Shown here in pieces: positions 7,425 through 15,202 of a DNA stretch of 22,198 nt. This DNA comes from CAXDOZ01 sp963991145 (GTDB lineage: Bacteria; Bacteroidota; Bacteroidia; Chitinophagales; JABDMM01). The stretch's first letter is position 1. Every line of letters starts with the position of its first letter. Below the pieces are notes generated by a model. That model ran no database searches and was not told the origin of the DNA. It saw only the letters and a list, made by a program, of their open reading frames with translations. A program made the position numbers and the translations under genes. The stretch covers positions 1 to 22,198 of the forward strand of contig CAXDOZ010000033.1 in NCBI GenBank assembly GCA_963991145.1, in the 5' to 3' direction.

Positions 7425-7832
7425 TTAAGATTCCCTTTCTTCACATAACTCAACCAGGATCCCGTTGGTTGATTTGGGATGAAAGAAGATGATGCGTTTG
7501 TTGTCAGCACCATTTTTTGGAGCATCCATTAAGGGCTGAAATCCTGCATCTTTTAAGCGCTTGATCTCTCCTTCAAGATCATCGGAAAGGAATGCAATAT
7601 GATGGATTCCCTCTCCGCGCTTCTCAATATATTTTCCAATTGCGCTATCAGGACCGGTCGCCTCCAGTAATTCGATCTTGCTTTCTCCAACCTGAAAGAA
7701 ACTGGTCTTCACCTGCTCGCTTTCAACTTCTTCGATCTTATCCATCCCAACACCAAGAAGGGATTCAAAGAGTCTATTGGAATGCTCCATGTCTTTCACG
7801 GCAATTCCAAGGTGCTCAATCTTCTTTATCAT
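7425..7832 (-). CDS. mce: Methylmalonyl-CoA epimerase
   Basis: Interconverts (S)- and (R)-methylmalonyl-CoA, linking propionyl-CoA metabolism to methylmalonyl-CoA mutase and succinyl-CoA. The 135-residue length and vicinal-oxygen-chelate fold fit: two beta-alpha-beta-beta-beta units beginning at KIEHLGIAV (His7) and GIHHIAFLS (His77, His78). LLEATGPDSAIGKYIEKRGEG is the epimerase-specific stretch. His7, one of His77/78, and Glu128 in ILVELCE are the expected metal ligands. It is the fourth gene of the minus-strand unit, 46 bases after the Fe-S carrier gene and directly abutting the nucleotidase gene. No mutase gene is in the window. Confidence 0.95.
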   Translation of the reverse strand: MIKKIEHLGIAVKDMEHSNRLFESLLGVGMDKIEEVESEQVKTSFFQVGESKIELLEATGPDSAIGKYIEKRGEGIHHIAFLSDDLEGEIKRLKDAGFQPLMDAPKNGADNKRIIFFHPKSTNGILVELCEERES

Positions 7833-7841
7833 TTGTAAACT

Positions 7842-7854
7842 GGCCCTTCGGGCC
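7842..7854 (-). other. Intercistronic GC hairpin between Fe-S carrier and epimerase genes
   Basis: GGCCC, three bases, GGGCC forms a five-base-pair all-GC stem in the 46-base gap. No T run follows, so it is not a normal terminator. It could mark an RNA processing point or block degradation. Confidence 0.4.
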
Positions 7855-7878
7855 GATTAAGGGTGAATACAGGTTTGG

Positions 7879-8205
7879 TTAAACTGCGAAGGACTCTCCG
7901 CAAGCACAGGTTCTGGAAGCATTTGGATTGATAAAGTGGAAACCTTTACCCTCCAATCCATCTGAAAAATCAAGAGTTGTGTTACACACGTAAAGGAAGG
8001 ATTTGAGATCAGTAACCAGTTTGATTCCTTTATCCTCAAACTCCTGATCGTCGGGGTTTTTCTCTGTGTCAAAATCCATTTTATAGGAAAGACCGGAACA
8101 ACCTCCACCTTCTACCGAGATTCTGATAAATGCTGAATCACCGTACTCACCATCTCTTATGATCTCTTCTATTCTACTTTTTGCGCTATCGCTAACAAAC
8201 AACAT
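7879..8205 (-). CDS. HesB/IscA-family iron-sulfur cluster carrier (A-type)
   Basis: A 108-residue A-type carrier that accepts Fe-S clusters from a scaffold and passes them to target proteins in the cytoplasm. The three conserved cysteines are present: Cys36 in GGGCSGLSY and Cys100 and Cys102 in RTCACGESF, in the family's C-x63-C-x-C arrangement. The family blocks FIRISVEGGGCSG and GFHFINPNA are intact. Cys74 is an additional, non-family cysteine. The sequence does not separate IscA, SufA and ErpA, so no symbol is given. AGAGG lies just before the ATG, one of the few Shine-Dalgarno-like sites in the window. It sits 21 bases after the TPR gene, with no other suf or isc gene nearby. Confidence 0.95.
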   Translation of the reverse strand: MLFVSDSAKSRIEEIIRDGEYGDSAFIRISVEGGGCSGLSYKMDFDTEKNPDDQEFEDKGIKLVTDLKSFLYVCNTTLDFSDGLEGKGFHFINPNASRTCACGESFAV

Positions 8206-8226
8206 ATCCTCTTAACTAATCTGGTC

Positions 8227-9156
8227 TTATTTAAGTTCAGCCTTTCCCTCTTCCTTGCTGCCCTTTGATCCCGACAAAAGTACGCCAAGTAGCAGAATCA
8301 ATAGAATGAACAGCAAAATGATATTATACCAGTGTCGGGAAATGAAAGAGCTCTTCTTATACCTGCTCTCCATTTCGGAAACATCAGTTCCTCCATTCTT
8401 AAGGTCCGCGATAGCCTCCTCCAAATTTCCCATCTCCTTTTCGCAAAGTCCGCGGTAGGTGTATGCTTTCTTCAATTCTGGATTCAATTCTATGCAAACG
8501 GAAAAATCTCCATATGCTCGCTCGAACTCATTAAGGTGGTAGTAAGCGATCCCTCTATTTAAGTAACTGTGCGAGTTTGAAGGTTCTTCCTTAATTGCTT
8601 TCTCAAGGTAGGCCACAGCAAGATCATACTCTTCGATCATTAAGCAGGAAGCTGCGATCAGGTTTACTACTGCAGCCTGATTTGAGTCGTTGGCACAATT
8701 GCTTAATGTTTGACCCGCCAGTTTATAATCACTTTCCGAGTAAGCGCACAAGCCCAAATAACAGATAGAGGCTTCCTGTAATAGACTATCAGCTGATGCC
8801 AGGTCAAAGTTCTTCCCAGCATTTTGATAGTCGGCCTGCCTGAATAGCATTACAGCATAAGTAAATCTTGCGTACAGATCGTCTGGATATGCCTCAATAA
8901 ATGCTTCCATCTCAGGCAAGGCATCCTGATAATTCCCATTGCTGAACCATGAAATTGCAAGGTTGTACCTAAGAAGATCATTTGAAGGATCTTCTCTTAA
9001 GAGGTCCTGGAAGATCTCAATCGACCCTTCGAAATCGCCATCTTCAAAAAGACTCACACCATCCTCCAGACTGCTGGCAAACAGCGTTGAAATACTAGTT
9101 GAGAGGAGAAAAATGAGCATTGCCCTCCCAGATGAGATGTAAAATTGGCGGTTCAT
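8227..9156 (-). CDS. TPR-repeat protein with N-terminal signal/anchor and C-terminal transmembrane segment
   Basis: A 309-residue protein with no specific family assigned. An N-terminal hydrophobic stretch (about 12-28) is a signal peptide or anchor. About six or seven tetratricopeptide repeats run from 30 to 255; the clearest are FEDGDFEGSIEIFQDLLRED, FSNGNYQDALPEMEAFIEAY, YDLAVAYLEKAIKEEPSN and MGNLEEAIADLK. A single membrane span at about 276-295 is followed by a short Lys/Glu tail (GSKGSKEEGKAELK) probably in the cytoplasm. The TPR array would therefore face the periplasm and serve as a protein-binding scaffold. It resembles BatE-like aerotolerance-associated TPR proteins in plan (signal, TPRs, C-terminal span), but no Bat neighbours are present. 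It lies between glyA (26-base gap) and the Fe-S carrier gene (21-base gap). Confidence 0.88.
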   Translation of the reverse strand: MNRQFYISSGRAMLIFLLSTSISTLFASSLEDGVSLFEDGDFEGSIEIFQDLLREDPSNDLLRYNLAISWFSNGNYQDALPEMEAFIEAYPDDLYARFTYAVMLFRQADYQNAGKNFDLASADSLLQEASICYLGLCAYSESDYKLAGQTLSNCANDSNQAAVVNLIAASCLMIEEYDLAVAYLEKAIKEEPSNSHSYLNRGIAYYHLNEFERAYGDFSVCIELNPELKKAYTYRGLCEKEMGNLEEAIADLKNGGTDVSEMESRYKKSSFISRHWYNIILLFILLILLLGVLLSGSKGSKEEGKAELK

Positions 9157-9182
9157 TTATTCAATTTCCGCCCTGATCGCCT

Positions 9183-10454
9183 TTAGGCAAATAAAGGAAA
9201 GTCCTTTGTGAAGGAATTCACTTCATTCTTAATGGCTTCAAGAGCAGCTTCGTCTTCGAAGTTAGTGATCGAGCGGTCGATCCAATCAACGATCTTTTCC
9301 ATATCGCCGGCTTTCATTCCTCTTGTAGTAACAGCAGCTGTTCCCACTCTGATTCCTGAAGTAACGAATGGTGACTTATCATCGAAAGGTACCATATTCT
9401 TGTTCACGGTAATATCTGCAAGTCCAAGGGCTTTCTCAGCTTGCTTACCGTTGATATTCTTGTTTCTAAGATCGATAAGCATGAGGTGGTTATCTGTACC
9501 TCCGGAGATCAGGTGATATCCTCTGTCTACAAATGCTTTTGCCATCGCCTGAGCGTTCTCAATCACCTTATCGGTATAAGAATCGTATTCGGCCGTTAAG
9601 GCCTCTCCAAAGGCAACAGCTTTAGCAGCAATTACATGCTCTAAAGGACCGCCCTGAGTTCCCGGGAAAACGCCGCTATCAAGTAATGAGCTCATCTTTC
9701 TTACCACACCCTTTGGAGTCTTTAAACCCCATGGGTTTTCAAAATCCTTGCCCATCATAATTAAGCCACCTCTTGGTCCGCGAAGAGTTTTATGTGTTGT
9801 GGTGGTAATGATATGACAATGAGGAAGTGGATCATTCAACTTCCCTTTTGCAATCAATCCAGATGGGTGAGAGATATCAGCCAATAACAAGGCTCCGTGC
9901 TTATCTGCAATGGCTCTGAATCTCGCATAATCCCAATCTCTTGAATAAGCCGAAGCCCCGCAAATAATCATCTTCGGTTTTACTTCATCGGCTTTAGCCT
10001 CAACCTTATCCATATCGATAAGCCCAGTCTCTTCTTCCACTCCATAGAAATGAGGATTGTAAAGCTTCCCGCTAAAGTTCACCGGACTACCATGAGTAAG
10101 GTGTCCTCCATGCGAAAGGTCGAAACCAAGAATATCATCTCCAGCCTTCAGACATGCCAACATCACTGCGGCATTTGCCTGAGCACCTGAGTGTGGTTGT
10201 ACATTGGCCCACTCAGCACCAAACAATTCTTTTACGCGGTCGATAGCCAGATTTTCAGACATATCTACGATCTCACATCCACCGTAATATCTTTTACCCG
10301 GAAGGCCTTCTGCGTATTTATTGGTCATTACAGATCCCATAGCCTCCATTACCTGAGGGCTGGTAAAGTTTTCAGAAGCGATCAATTCGATCCCGTGGAT
10401 CTGGCGTTCTTTTTCAAGTTCAATCAGTTTGAATAGCTGTTCGTCGCGCTGCAT
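9183..10454 (-). CDS. glyA: Serine hydroxymethyltransferase
   Basis: A PLP enzyme that converts serine and tetrahydrofolate to glycine and 5,10-methylene-tetrahydrofolate, the main source of one-carbon units. The 423 residues match the bacterial family. Lys222 in TTTTHKTLRGPRGG is the Schiff-base lysine. Asp193 and His196 in LADISHPSGLIA contact the cofactor ring; the DISHP form replaces the DMAHIAG seen in proteobacteria. IELIASENF (22-30) and NKYAEGLPGKRYYGG (45-59) are classic N-terminal blocks. It is the first gene of the five-gene minus-strand unit and has a good promoter of its own, so it probably drives the downstream genes too. Confidence 0.98.
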   Translation of the reverse strand: MQRDEQLFKLIELEKERQIHGIELIASENFTSPQVMEAMGSVMTNKYAEGLPGKRYYGGCEIVDMSENLAIDRVKELFGAEWANVQPHSGAQANAAVMLACLKAGDDILGFDLSHGGHLTHGSPVNFSGKLYNPHFYGVEEETGLIDMDKVEAKADEVKPKMIICGASAYSRDWDYARFRAIADKHGALLLADISHPSGLIAKGKLNDPLPHCHIITTTTHKTLRGPRGGLIMMGKDFENPWGLKTPKGVVRKMSSLLDSGVFPGTQGGPLEHVIAAKAVAFGEALTAEYDSYTDKVIENAQAMAKAFVDRGYHLISGGTDNHLMLIDLRNKNINGKQAEKALGLADITVNKNMVPFDDKSPFVTSGIRVGTAAVTTRGMKAGDMEKIVDWIDRSITNFEDEAALEAIKNEVNSFTKDFPLFA

Positions 10455-10486
10455 GATTGTTGGTTTATTAGGGGTTTTAAGGCCGC

Positions 10487-10515
10487 TAAAGATAAGTTTT
10501 TCTAGTGCAAATCAA
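10487..10515 (-). promoter_or_regulatory. Bacteroidota-type promoter for glyA
   Basis: On the minus strand TTG (10515-10513) is followed after 18 bases by TATCTTTA (10494-10487), one base off TAnnTTTG. It lies 32 bases before the glyA ATG. It would serve glyA and probably the four genes behind it. Confidence 0.55.
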
Positions 10516-10579
10516 TCGCTTAGAATTGTTCAATGGCAGGCCCTTTCCCTTTGTCGAATCAAAGCTTGAAACAAGCGAT

Positions 10580-10587
10580 TATCTTTA
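10580..10587 (+). promoter_or_regulatory. Candidate -7 box for the nitronate monooxygenase-like gene
   Basis: TATCTTTA, the same octamer as the glyA box on the other strand, lies 24 bases before the ATG at 10612. The only TTTG upstream is 26 bases away, longer than usual. Both divergent promoters fit in the 157-base gap 10455-10611, which holds nothing else I can identify. Confidence 0.35.
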
Positions 10588-10611
10588 TCGCAATAAGCAT
10601 AATTTTCAAAG

Positions 10612-11556
10612 ATGAAGGACAATCGTATCTGTGAACTTTTTGGAATTGAGTTACCGATCATCCAGGCTGGAATGATATGGTGCAGTGGTTGGGAGCTTGC
10701 CTCAGCAGTAAGTAATGCAGGTGGCCTGGGAATAATTGGCTCAGGCTCCATGTATCCTGAAGTGCTCCGGGAGCACATTCAAAAGTGCAAGGCAGCAACA
10801 GATAAACCATTTGCTGTGAATGTCCCGCTTTTGTATCCGGATATCGATAAGCATATGGCTATCATTCTTGAGGAGAGAGTGCCAATTGTCTTTACTTCTG
10901 CAGGAAACCCAAAGGCATGGACCCCGGGATTGAAAGAAGCCGGGATCACGGTCGTACATGTTGTGTCAAGTGTAAAGTTTGCTATTAAATCTCAGGAGGC
11001 TGGGGTAGACGCTGTGGTTGCTGAAGGATTTGAAGCGGGTGGACATAACGGTAGAGAGGAGACCACCACCCTGGTACTTATACCAATGGTAGCAGATGCA
11101 CTTTCCATTCCATTAATTGCTGCCGGTGGAATAGGTAATGGTCGTTCTATGTTGGCTGCAATGGCCCTGGGGGCCGATGCTGTTCAAATTGGATCTCGCT
11201 TTGTCGCCAGCGAAGAGAGTTCTGCTCATCAAAACTTTAAGGATAAAGTGGTTGAAACACCTGAAGGAGGTACGATGCTTTCTTTGAAATCTTTAACTCC
11301 GGTAAGATTAATTAAGAACGATTTCTTCAATGAAGTGCAGGAGGCGGAAGAAAGAGGAGCGAGTGATGAAGAGCTTGCAGAGATCTTAGGTAGAGGAAGA
11401 TCAAAGCTGGGAATGTTTGAAGGGGATCTTTCACAGGGGGAATTAGAAATAGGGCAGATCTCTGGTAACATCAATGAGATCAGGCCTGCGGCCGATATCG
11501 TTAAGGAGATAATGGAGGAGTTCAGAGCAGAACAAAAGCGCCTGAGCTCACTTTAG
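10612..11556 (+). CDS. Nitronate monooxygenase-like flavoprotein (NPD/2-nitropropane dioxygenase family)
   Basis: An FMN-binding TIM-barrel enzyme of 314 residues. Family members oxidise alkyl nitronates such as propionate-3-nitronate, and the related FabK is an enoyl-ACP reductase. The N-terminus has LPIIQAGMIW and ASAVSNAGGLGIIGSG, the first FMN-binding loop. AEGFEAGGHNGREETTT at 137-153 holds His145, the usual catalytic base of this group. IAAGGIGNGRSMLAAMALGADAV and GSRFVAS bind the FMN phosphate. The C-terminal third (about 230-314) is a charged helical lid. It is divergent from glyA and its TAG stop overlaps the stop of the convergent permease gene. The sequence alone does not separate nitronate monooxygenase from FabK-like reductase; a lone location away from fatty acid genes favours the former. 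Confidence 0.88.
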   Translation: MKDNRICELFGIELPIIQAGMIWCSGWELASAVSNAGGLGIIGSGSMYPEVLREHIQKCKAATDKPFAVNVPLLYPDIDKHMAIILEERVPIVFTSAGNPKAWTPGLKEAGITVVHVVSSVKFAIKSQEAGVDAVVAEGFEAGGHNGREETTTLVLIPMVADALSIPLIAAGGIGNGRSMLAAMALGADAVQIGSRFVASEESSAHQNFKDKVVETPEGGTMLSLKSLTPVRLIKNDFFNEVQEAEERGASDEELAEILGRGRSKLGMFEGDLSQGELEIGQISGNINEIRPAADIVKEIMEEFRAEQKRLSSL

Positions 11557-13742
11557 ATCTTATGGATCAGCTTTTTTAGCGTAGGCATTTTTCGAACAAT
11601 AATGCTATTACACCTAAGCTTGAAGATCAAATTCAAGTAGTCTTTATCCAGTTTGTTTTTAGTTAGGATCTTCACTGGCTTTGCTCCAAGGATCAACACA
11701 TCGTAATCAGCAGAGATCTCTATCAATTTCTCTTCGGTATTTGCAGCTCTATAAGTCTTAGCAGAGTATAAAGCCTCCGGCTGATGTCGTTTGATGCCTT
11801 CAACTATCAGGTCTCTGTGCCTTCTGGATTCGTTCGGAGTTGGGTTTTCGTGAAGGATGGAAATGAAATCCACTTCTGAGTCAAAGCGTTTTGCCAGGTC
11901 ATTTTCAACAGCCATCATAAGTTCCAGATTCGCCTGATTTTGGAGAAGGATTCCAATTTTTTTTGGTTTGAATTCTTCCTCATCATTGATCTGATGAAGC
12001 AAGATGAAATCTGTTTGAGCAAGTCTGACCAATCCTTCCAGAAGCTTCTCATTTGTGCCTAGTCCCATTACCACCAACTGGCAGCTGTTATCCTCGGCAC
12101 CATACACAATGCCCTCCGCCAGATCTCTTGAAGCACGAATTACAGGGCGAACTTTTACATTCTTCTCCTTATTCAGACGTGCACTTCGCTCTACTATGTC
12201 GAGCGATTGATTGGCGTCAATTAACGCTTCGTGATAATCCATAGACTCCGGGGTCTTTACCACTGAAAGAGCCACGATCTCTCCTCCTCGATCTTGCAAT
12301 AAAGCCTTGGCTATTTCCATAATGGCGACCTGCGTTTGAGGATTGGCCATCGGAACCAAAATGGAAGTTTTTAGATCGATCAGGCCGCGTTTATCATCTC
12401 CAAGTTGGACATTCAAACCGCTGCGGGATCGAGTTTCTCTTTTCTTAGAATAGAAGAAGTATACAGCAGCACCTATCAATGCTAATTGTTGACCAAAAGC
12501 AAGGGAAACCAGGCCCAGGTTTAGAAGAAGGAAGACATTCACTACCAGAGTAAGCTCAGGCAGATATTTCCTAAAAGTTGACTTTGGTTGCTGCTCGGGA
12601 TGAGTTCGATAGTACTTAGCTACGGCAAGAGAGATTGGAATGAATGAGGCCAATAAACAGAAGTTCGCTGACTTCGCTATGAACTCAATGTCCAGGAAGA
12701 TCAGCGCAATAACCACCAGAACTCCGCCACTGAGAACTGCATTTTGAGGAGACTTGAATCTCTTATTCATCTCTCCAAGAGGATCGGGGAGGAATCTCCT
12801 TTTTCCCATGGCAAAGATCTGTCTGCTTTGACTTAAGAGGGTACTTCCTAGTGCTGATGCTGAGGCGAGAATACCTCCAATAGAGATCAGGTAGAAACCA
12901 ACTACTCCAAAGCTAACTTCAGCAACCAGAACTAAAGGCGCATTTGATGCTGCAAGCTCATTCCAGGGTACAACGAGAACACAAACTATGGCTACCGCCA
13001 GATAGAAACAGAATGCGATCAGCATACTGATCTTCATCGCCTTTGGAATAGTATTTTCAGGGTCTTTTATCTCGTCTGCATTATTAGCGATCAATTGGTA
13101 TCCAAAAAATGAAATGTAGATGATCCCGATTGCTCCCATAGTTCCCGATACTCCTTTTGGGAACATGGGGTCCATGTTTGAGGGCTTGATATGAAACAAG
13201 CTAAAAAGGATAAAAATCAGCAGGATGATCAGATTTCCCCAGGTCAAAAATTTCTGTGCTTTACTGGCATCACCCGATCCGAAACTGAAAAGAGCAGTAA
13301 GACCAAGTACTCCAATTCCTGCCATGAGCTTCACTGACCAATCGGGAATGTCTAATCCCAGTATTGAATTCAGGTACTCTGCGAAACCCAAAGCGTAAAG
13401 TCCACATGCGAAAATTGATCCTAGCGCAAGGAACCATCCGGTGGTGAAACCACCTAATGAACCAAGCTGAGAGTATGCAAATGAGAATGCGCCACCATTT
13501 CTAAATCGCGCAGACATATCCGCAAACATCAGGGTGGTCAGATAAGCTAATAAACCGCAAATGATATAGGAGATCCAGAGCGAGGGTCCTGCTACGTTTG
13601 ATGCAATTCCAATCAAAACATAGACACCTGCACCCATCAATGCTCCAACTCCAATTGTAACTGCACCAAAGAGGCCGATCGTGCGATCCGGCTTGACCTG
13701 CTGGATCCTTTCTTCAAATCGTTCCTTAAATGAGTTGGACAT
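11553..13742 (-). CDS. APC-family amino acid permease fused to two C-terminal Usp domains
   Basis: A 729-residue membrane protein in two parts. Residues about 20-432 form a 12-span amino acid-polyamine-organocation permease. IGVGALMGAGVYVLIG (30-45) is the unwound substrate-binding TM1, and ANNADEIKDPENTIPKAMK (219-237) is the conserved loop. Residues about 458-584 and 594-717 form two universal stress protein-like alpha/beta domains in the cytoplasm, starting ILVPMANPQTQ and IGILLQNQANLE. Both lack the ATP-binding G-x2-G-x9-G-S/T pattern: LVVMGLGTNEK and VLILGAKPVK keep only the first part. They are more likely binding or regulatory modules than ATPases. The substrate is probably an amino acid, but the specificity is unknown. 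It is divergent from the ion channel gene and converges with the flavoprotein gene. Confidence 0.92.
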   Translation of the reverse strand: MSNSFKERFEERIQQVKPDRTIGLFGAVTIGVGALMGAGVYVLIGIASNVAGPSLWISYIICGLLAYLTTLMFADMSARFRNGGAFSFAYSQLGSLGGFTTGWFLALGSIFACGLYALGFAEYLNSILGLDIPDWSVKLMAGIGVLGLTALFSFGSGDASKAQKFLTWGNLIILLIFILFSLFHIKPSNMDPMFPKGVSGTMGAIGIIYISFFGYQLIANNADEIKDPENTIPKAMKISMLIAFCFYLAVAIVCVLVVPWNELAASNAPLVLVAEVSFGVVGFYLISIGGILASASALGSTLLSQSRQIFAMGKRRFLPDPLGEMNKRFKSPQNAVLSGGVLVVIALIFLDIEFIAKSANFCLLASFIPISLAVAKYYRTHPEQQPKSTFRKYLPELTLVVNVFLLLNLGLVSLAFGQQLALIGAAVYFFYSKKRETRSRSGLNVQLGDDKRGLIDLKTSILVPMANPQTQVAIMEIAKALLQDRGGEIVALSVVKTPESMDYHEALIDANQSLDIVERSARLNKEKNVKVRPVIRASRDLAEGIVYGAEDNSCQLVVMGLGTNEKLLEGLVRLAQTDFILLHQINDEEEFKPKKIGILLQNQANLELMMAVENDLAKRFDSEVDFISILHENPTPNESRRHRDLIVEGIKRHQPEALYSAKTYRAANTEEKLIEISADYDVLILGAKPVKILTKNKLDKDYLNLIFKLRCNSIIVRKMPTLKKLIHKI

Positions 13743-13749
13743 TGGCTTG

Positions 13750-13757
13750 CAAATTTA
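13750..13757 (-). promoter_or_regulatory. Candidate -7 box for the permease gene
   Basis: TAAATTTG is an exact TAnnTTTG match on the minus strand, ending seven bases before the ATG at 13742, so the transcript would be nearly leaderless. No TTTG or TTG occurs at the normal upstream spacing. Confidence 0.4.
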
Positions 13758-13823
13758 AGAAATCACTTATGTGTGGGAATGCTCAATGAGTGGGAGAAGA
13801 ATTGATTTCGTATTTTTTCGACG

Positions 13824-14657
13824 ATGAAGCCTCAAGAGGATAATCTACGAGCAAAGGTTTACGACGTAATTTTCGAAGCGGATACTCCAGCGGGGAAAAC
13901 ATTCGACGTTATCCTGCTTATCCTGATCATCATATCCATTGTGATCGTGATGCTCGATTCGGTGAAGCCCATAAATGAGGAGTATGGGAACATCCTAATT
14001 GCTCTTGATTGGGTGATCACTATCCTTTTCACAATTGAGTACGCGGTGAGATTATGGTCGGTAACAAAGCCCCGGGCCTATGCTACAAGTTTCTTTGGTA
14101 TTATCGATCTACTGGCCATTCTTCCTGTGTATTTGAGTTTGTTCTTTGCGGGAAGCCATGCATTGGTGACAGTTAGAGCTTTAAGACTACTCAGAGTCTT
14201 TAGGATCTTTAAGCTTGGGCGATATCTCGTAGAATCAGAAACAATTGTAAGGGCACTTAGAGCAAGCAGAAGAAAGATCATTGTATTTCTGGGAGCAGTC
14301 TTAATGATCGTGGTAATAATGGGATCATTGATGTACGTGGTTGAAAGTGAAACCAATGCTGGTTTTGATAGCATTCCAAGAAGTATGTACTGGGCAATTG
14401 TTACGCTTACTACAGTTGGGTATGGAGATATCACCCCTGCAACAGAAATTGGTCAGTTTATAAGCGCAATGCTAATGATCCTTGGTTATTCGATCATTGC
14501 TGTCCCGACCGGTATTGTGAGCTCGGAGCTTACTAAGGTCGATCTAACTTCAAAGGGATTGAGACATACTGCCTGTCCGGGATGCGGACGCCAGGGTCAT
14601 GATCCGGATGCACACTTTTGTTTTCATTGTGGCACCGAATTATATGATGAGGATTAA
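13824..14657 (+). CDS. Voltage-gated-type potassium channel with C-terminal zinc ribbon
   Basis: A 277-residue inner-membrane protein of the six-span ion transporter family. S1-S3 lie at about 26-45, 57-77 and 89-109. S4 (116-133) carries arginines at every third position (Arg118, 121, 124, 127, then Lys130, Arg133), the voltage-sensor pattern. S5 is at about 151-173. The pore loop reads TLTTVGYGDITP with the filter TVGYGD at 197-202, specific for potassium. S6 is at about 210-233. The cytoplasmic tail (about 234-277) ends in a zinc ribbon: CPGC at 251-254 and CFHC at 266-269. The filter and S4 make a voltage-sensitive potassium channel likely; the role of the ribbon is unknown. Its TAA overlaps the TAA of the convergent lipoprotein gene. 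Confidence 0.93.
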   Translation: MKPQEDNLRAKVYDVIFEADTPAGKTFDVILLILIIISIVIVMLDSVKPINEEYGNILIALDWVITILFTIEYAVRLWSVTKPRAYATSFFGIIDLLAILPVYLSLFFAGSHALVTVRALRLLRVFRIFKLGRYLVESETIVRALRASRRKIIVFLGAVLMIVVIMGSLMYVVESETNAGFDSIPRSMYWAIVTLTTVGYGDITPATEIGQFISAMLMILGYSIIAVPTGIVSSELTKVDLTSKGLRHTACPGCGRQGHDPDAHFCFHCGTELYDED

Positions 14658-15124
14658 TTATCCAGAGAAGCGAGGAAGTCGCCGCCCGGCTGATTGTTTC
14701 CGTTTCCGTCAAGTACCTGCCCCTTCTGATTCTTGATTGCTCCAGTTCCGCGGTCTTCTCCTATTAGTACCAGATCGAAATCACAGCTTGCCTCACCATT
14801 GCCGCAAATTTGCATTATATCATTCTCAGATAGAAAGAAGAAGCTCTGATCATTCTCCCAATAGATCTTGCCGTCCAGTTCAAGGTTCGAGTTTCTGGAA
14901 TAAATGAAAACCGTTTCGCCGAGGGCAACGGTAGATCTGTCTACAGACTCATTAAAAGTGAAAGATGCGCGAATTCTGTAATCGCCTTCAATTTTTATTG
15001 ATTGATCTTCCAGTGAAAAGCTTTTGGGCATTTCTACATGCTCCATCTCATTAACCTGACCGCATCCGGTAATTAATGCAATCAATCCACAACCTAGCAC
15101 CCATAGCTTTGTAGCGTTCCACAT
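14654..15124 (-). CDS. Small lipoprotein with SbsA-like Ig domain
   Basis: A 156-residue protein from the start at 15124; an ATG at 15145 in the same frame would add seven residues. The N-terminus is a lipoprotein signal: WNATKLW, a hydrophobic stretch, then the lipobox ITGC with lipidated Cys21. The mature part resembles one SbsA-type Ig-like domain: RASFTFNESVDRSTVALGETVFIY, a strand LDGKIYW, and the closing pattern NQKGQVLDGNGN, typical of these beta-sandwich domains (compare FSEPVD-STV and D-G-LDG). Two other cysteines in ICGNGEASC may pair. It should be anchored in the periplasm or on the cell surface. No enzyme motif is seen and the function is unknown. It lies downstream of the S8 protease gene but behind that gene's terminator, so it is probably transcribed separately. 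Confidence 0.82.
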   Translation of the reverse strand: MWNATKLWVLGCGLIALITGCGQVNEMEHVEMPKSFSLEDQSIKIEGDYRIRASFTFNESVDRSTVALGETVFIYSRNSNLELDGKIYWENDQSFFFLSENDIMQICGNGEASCDFDLVLIGEDRGTGAIKNQKGQVLDGNGNNQPGGDFLASLDN

Positions 15125-15202
15125 AATGGAGGTTTTTTGGTGCATTTTTAATTACGGGATATATGGGAAATGGTTACATGTCTAGATCAGTTCTGTTGAT
15201 AC

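Noticed and set aside
10455..10611. Longest intergenic gap checked for a small RNA or riboswitch
   Set aside because: Only divergent promoter elements are visible; there is no stable structure or known riboswitch core such as a glycine or THF type.
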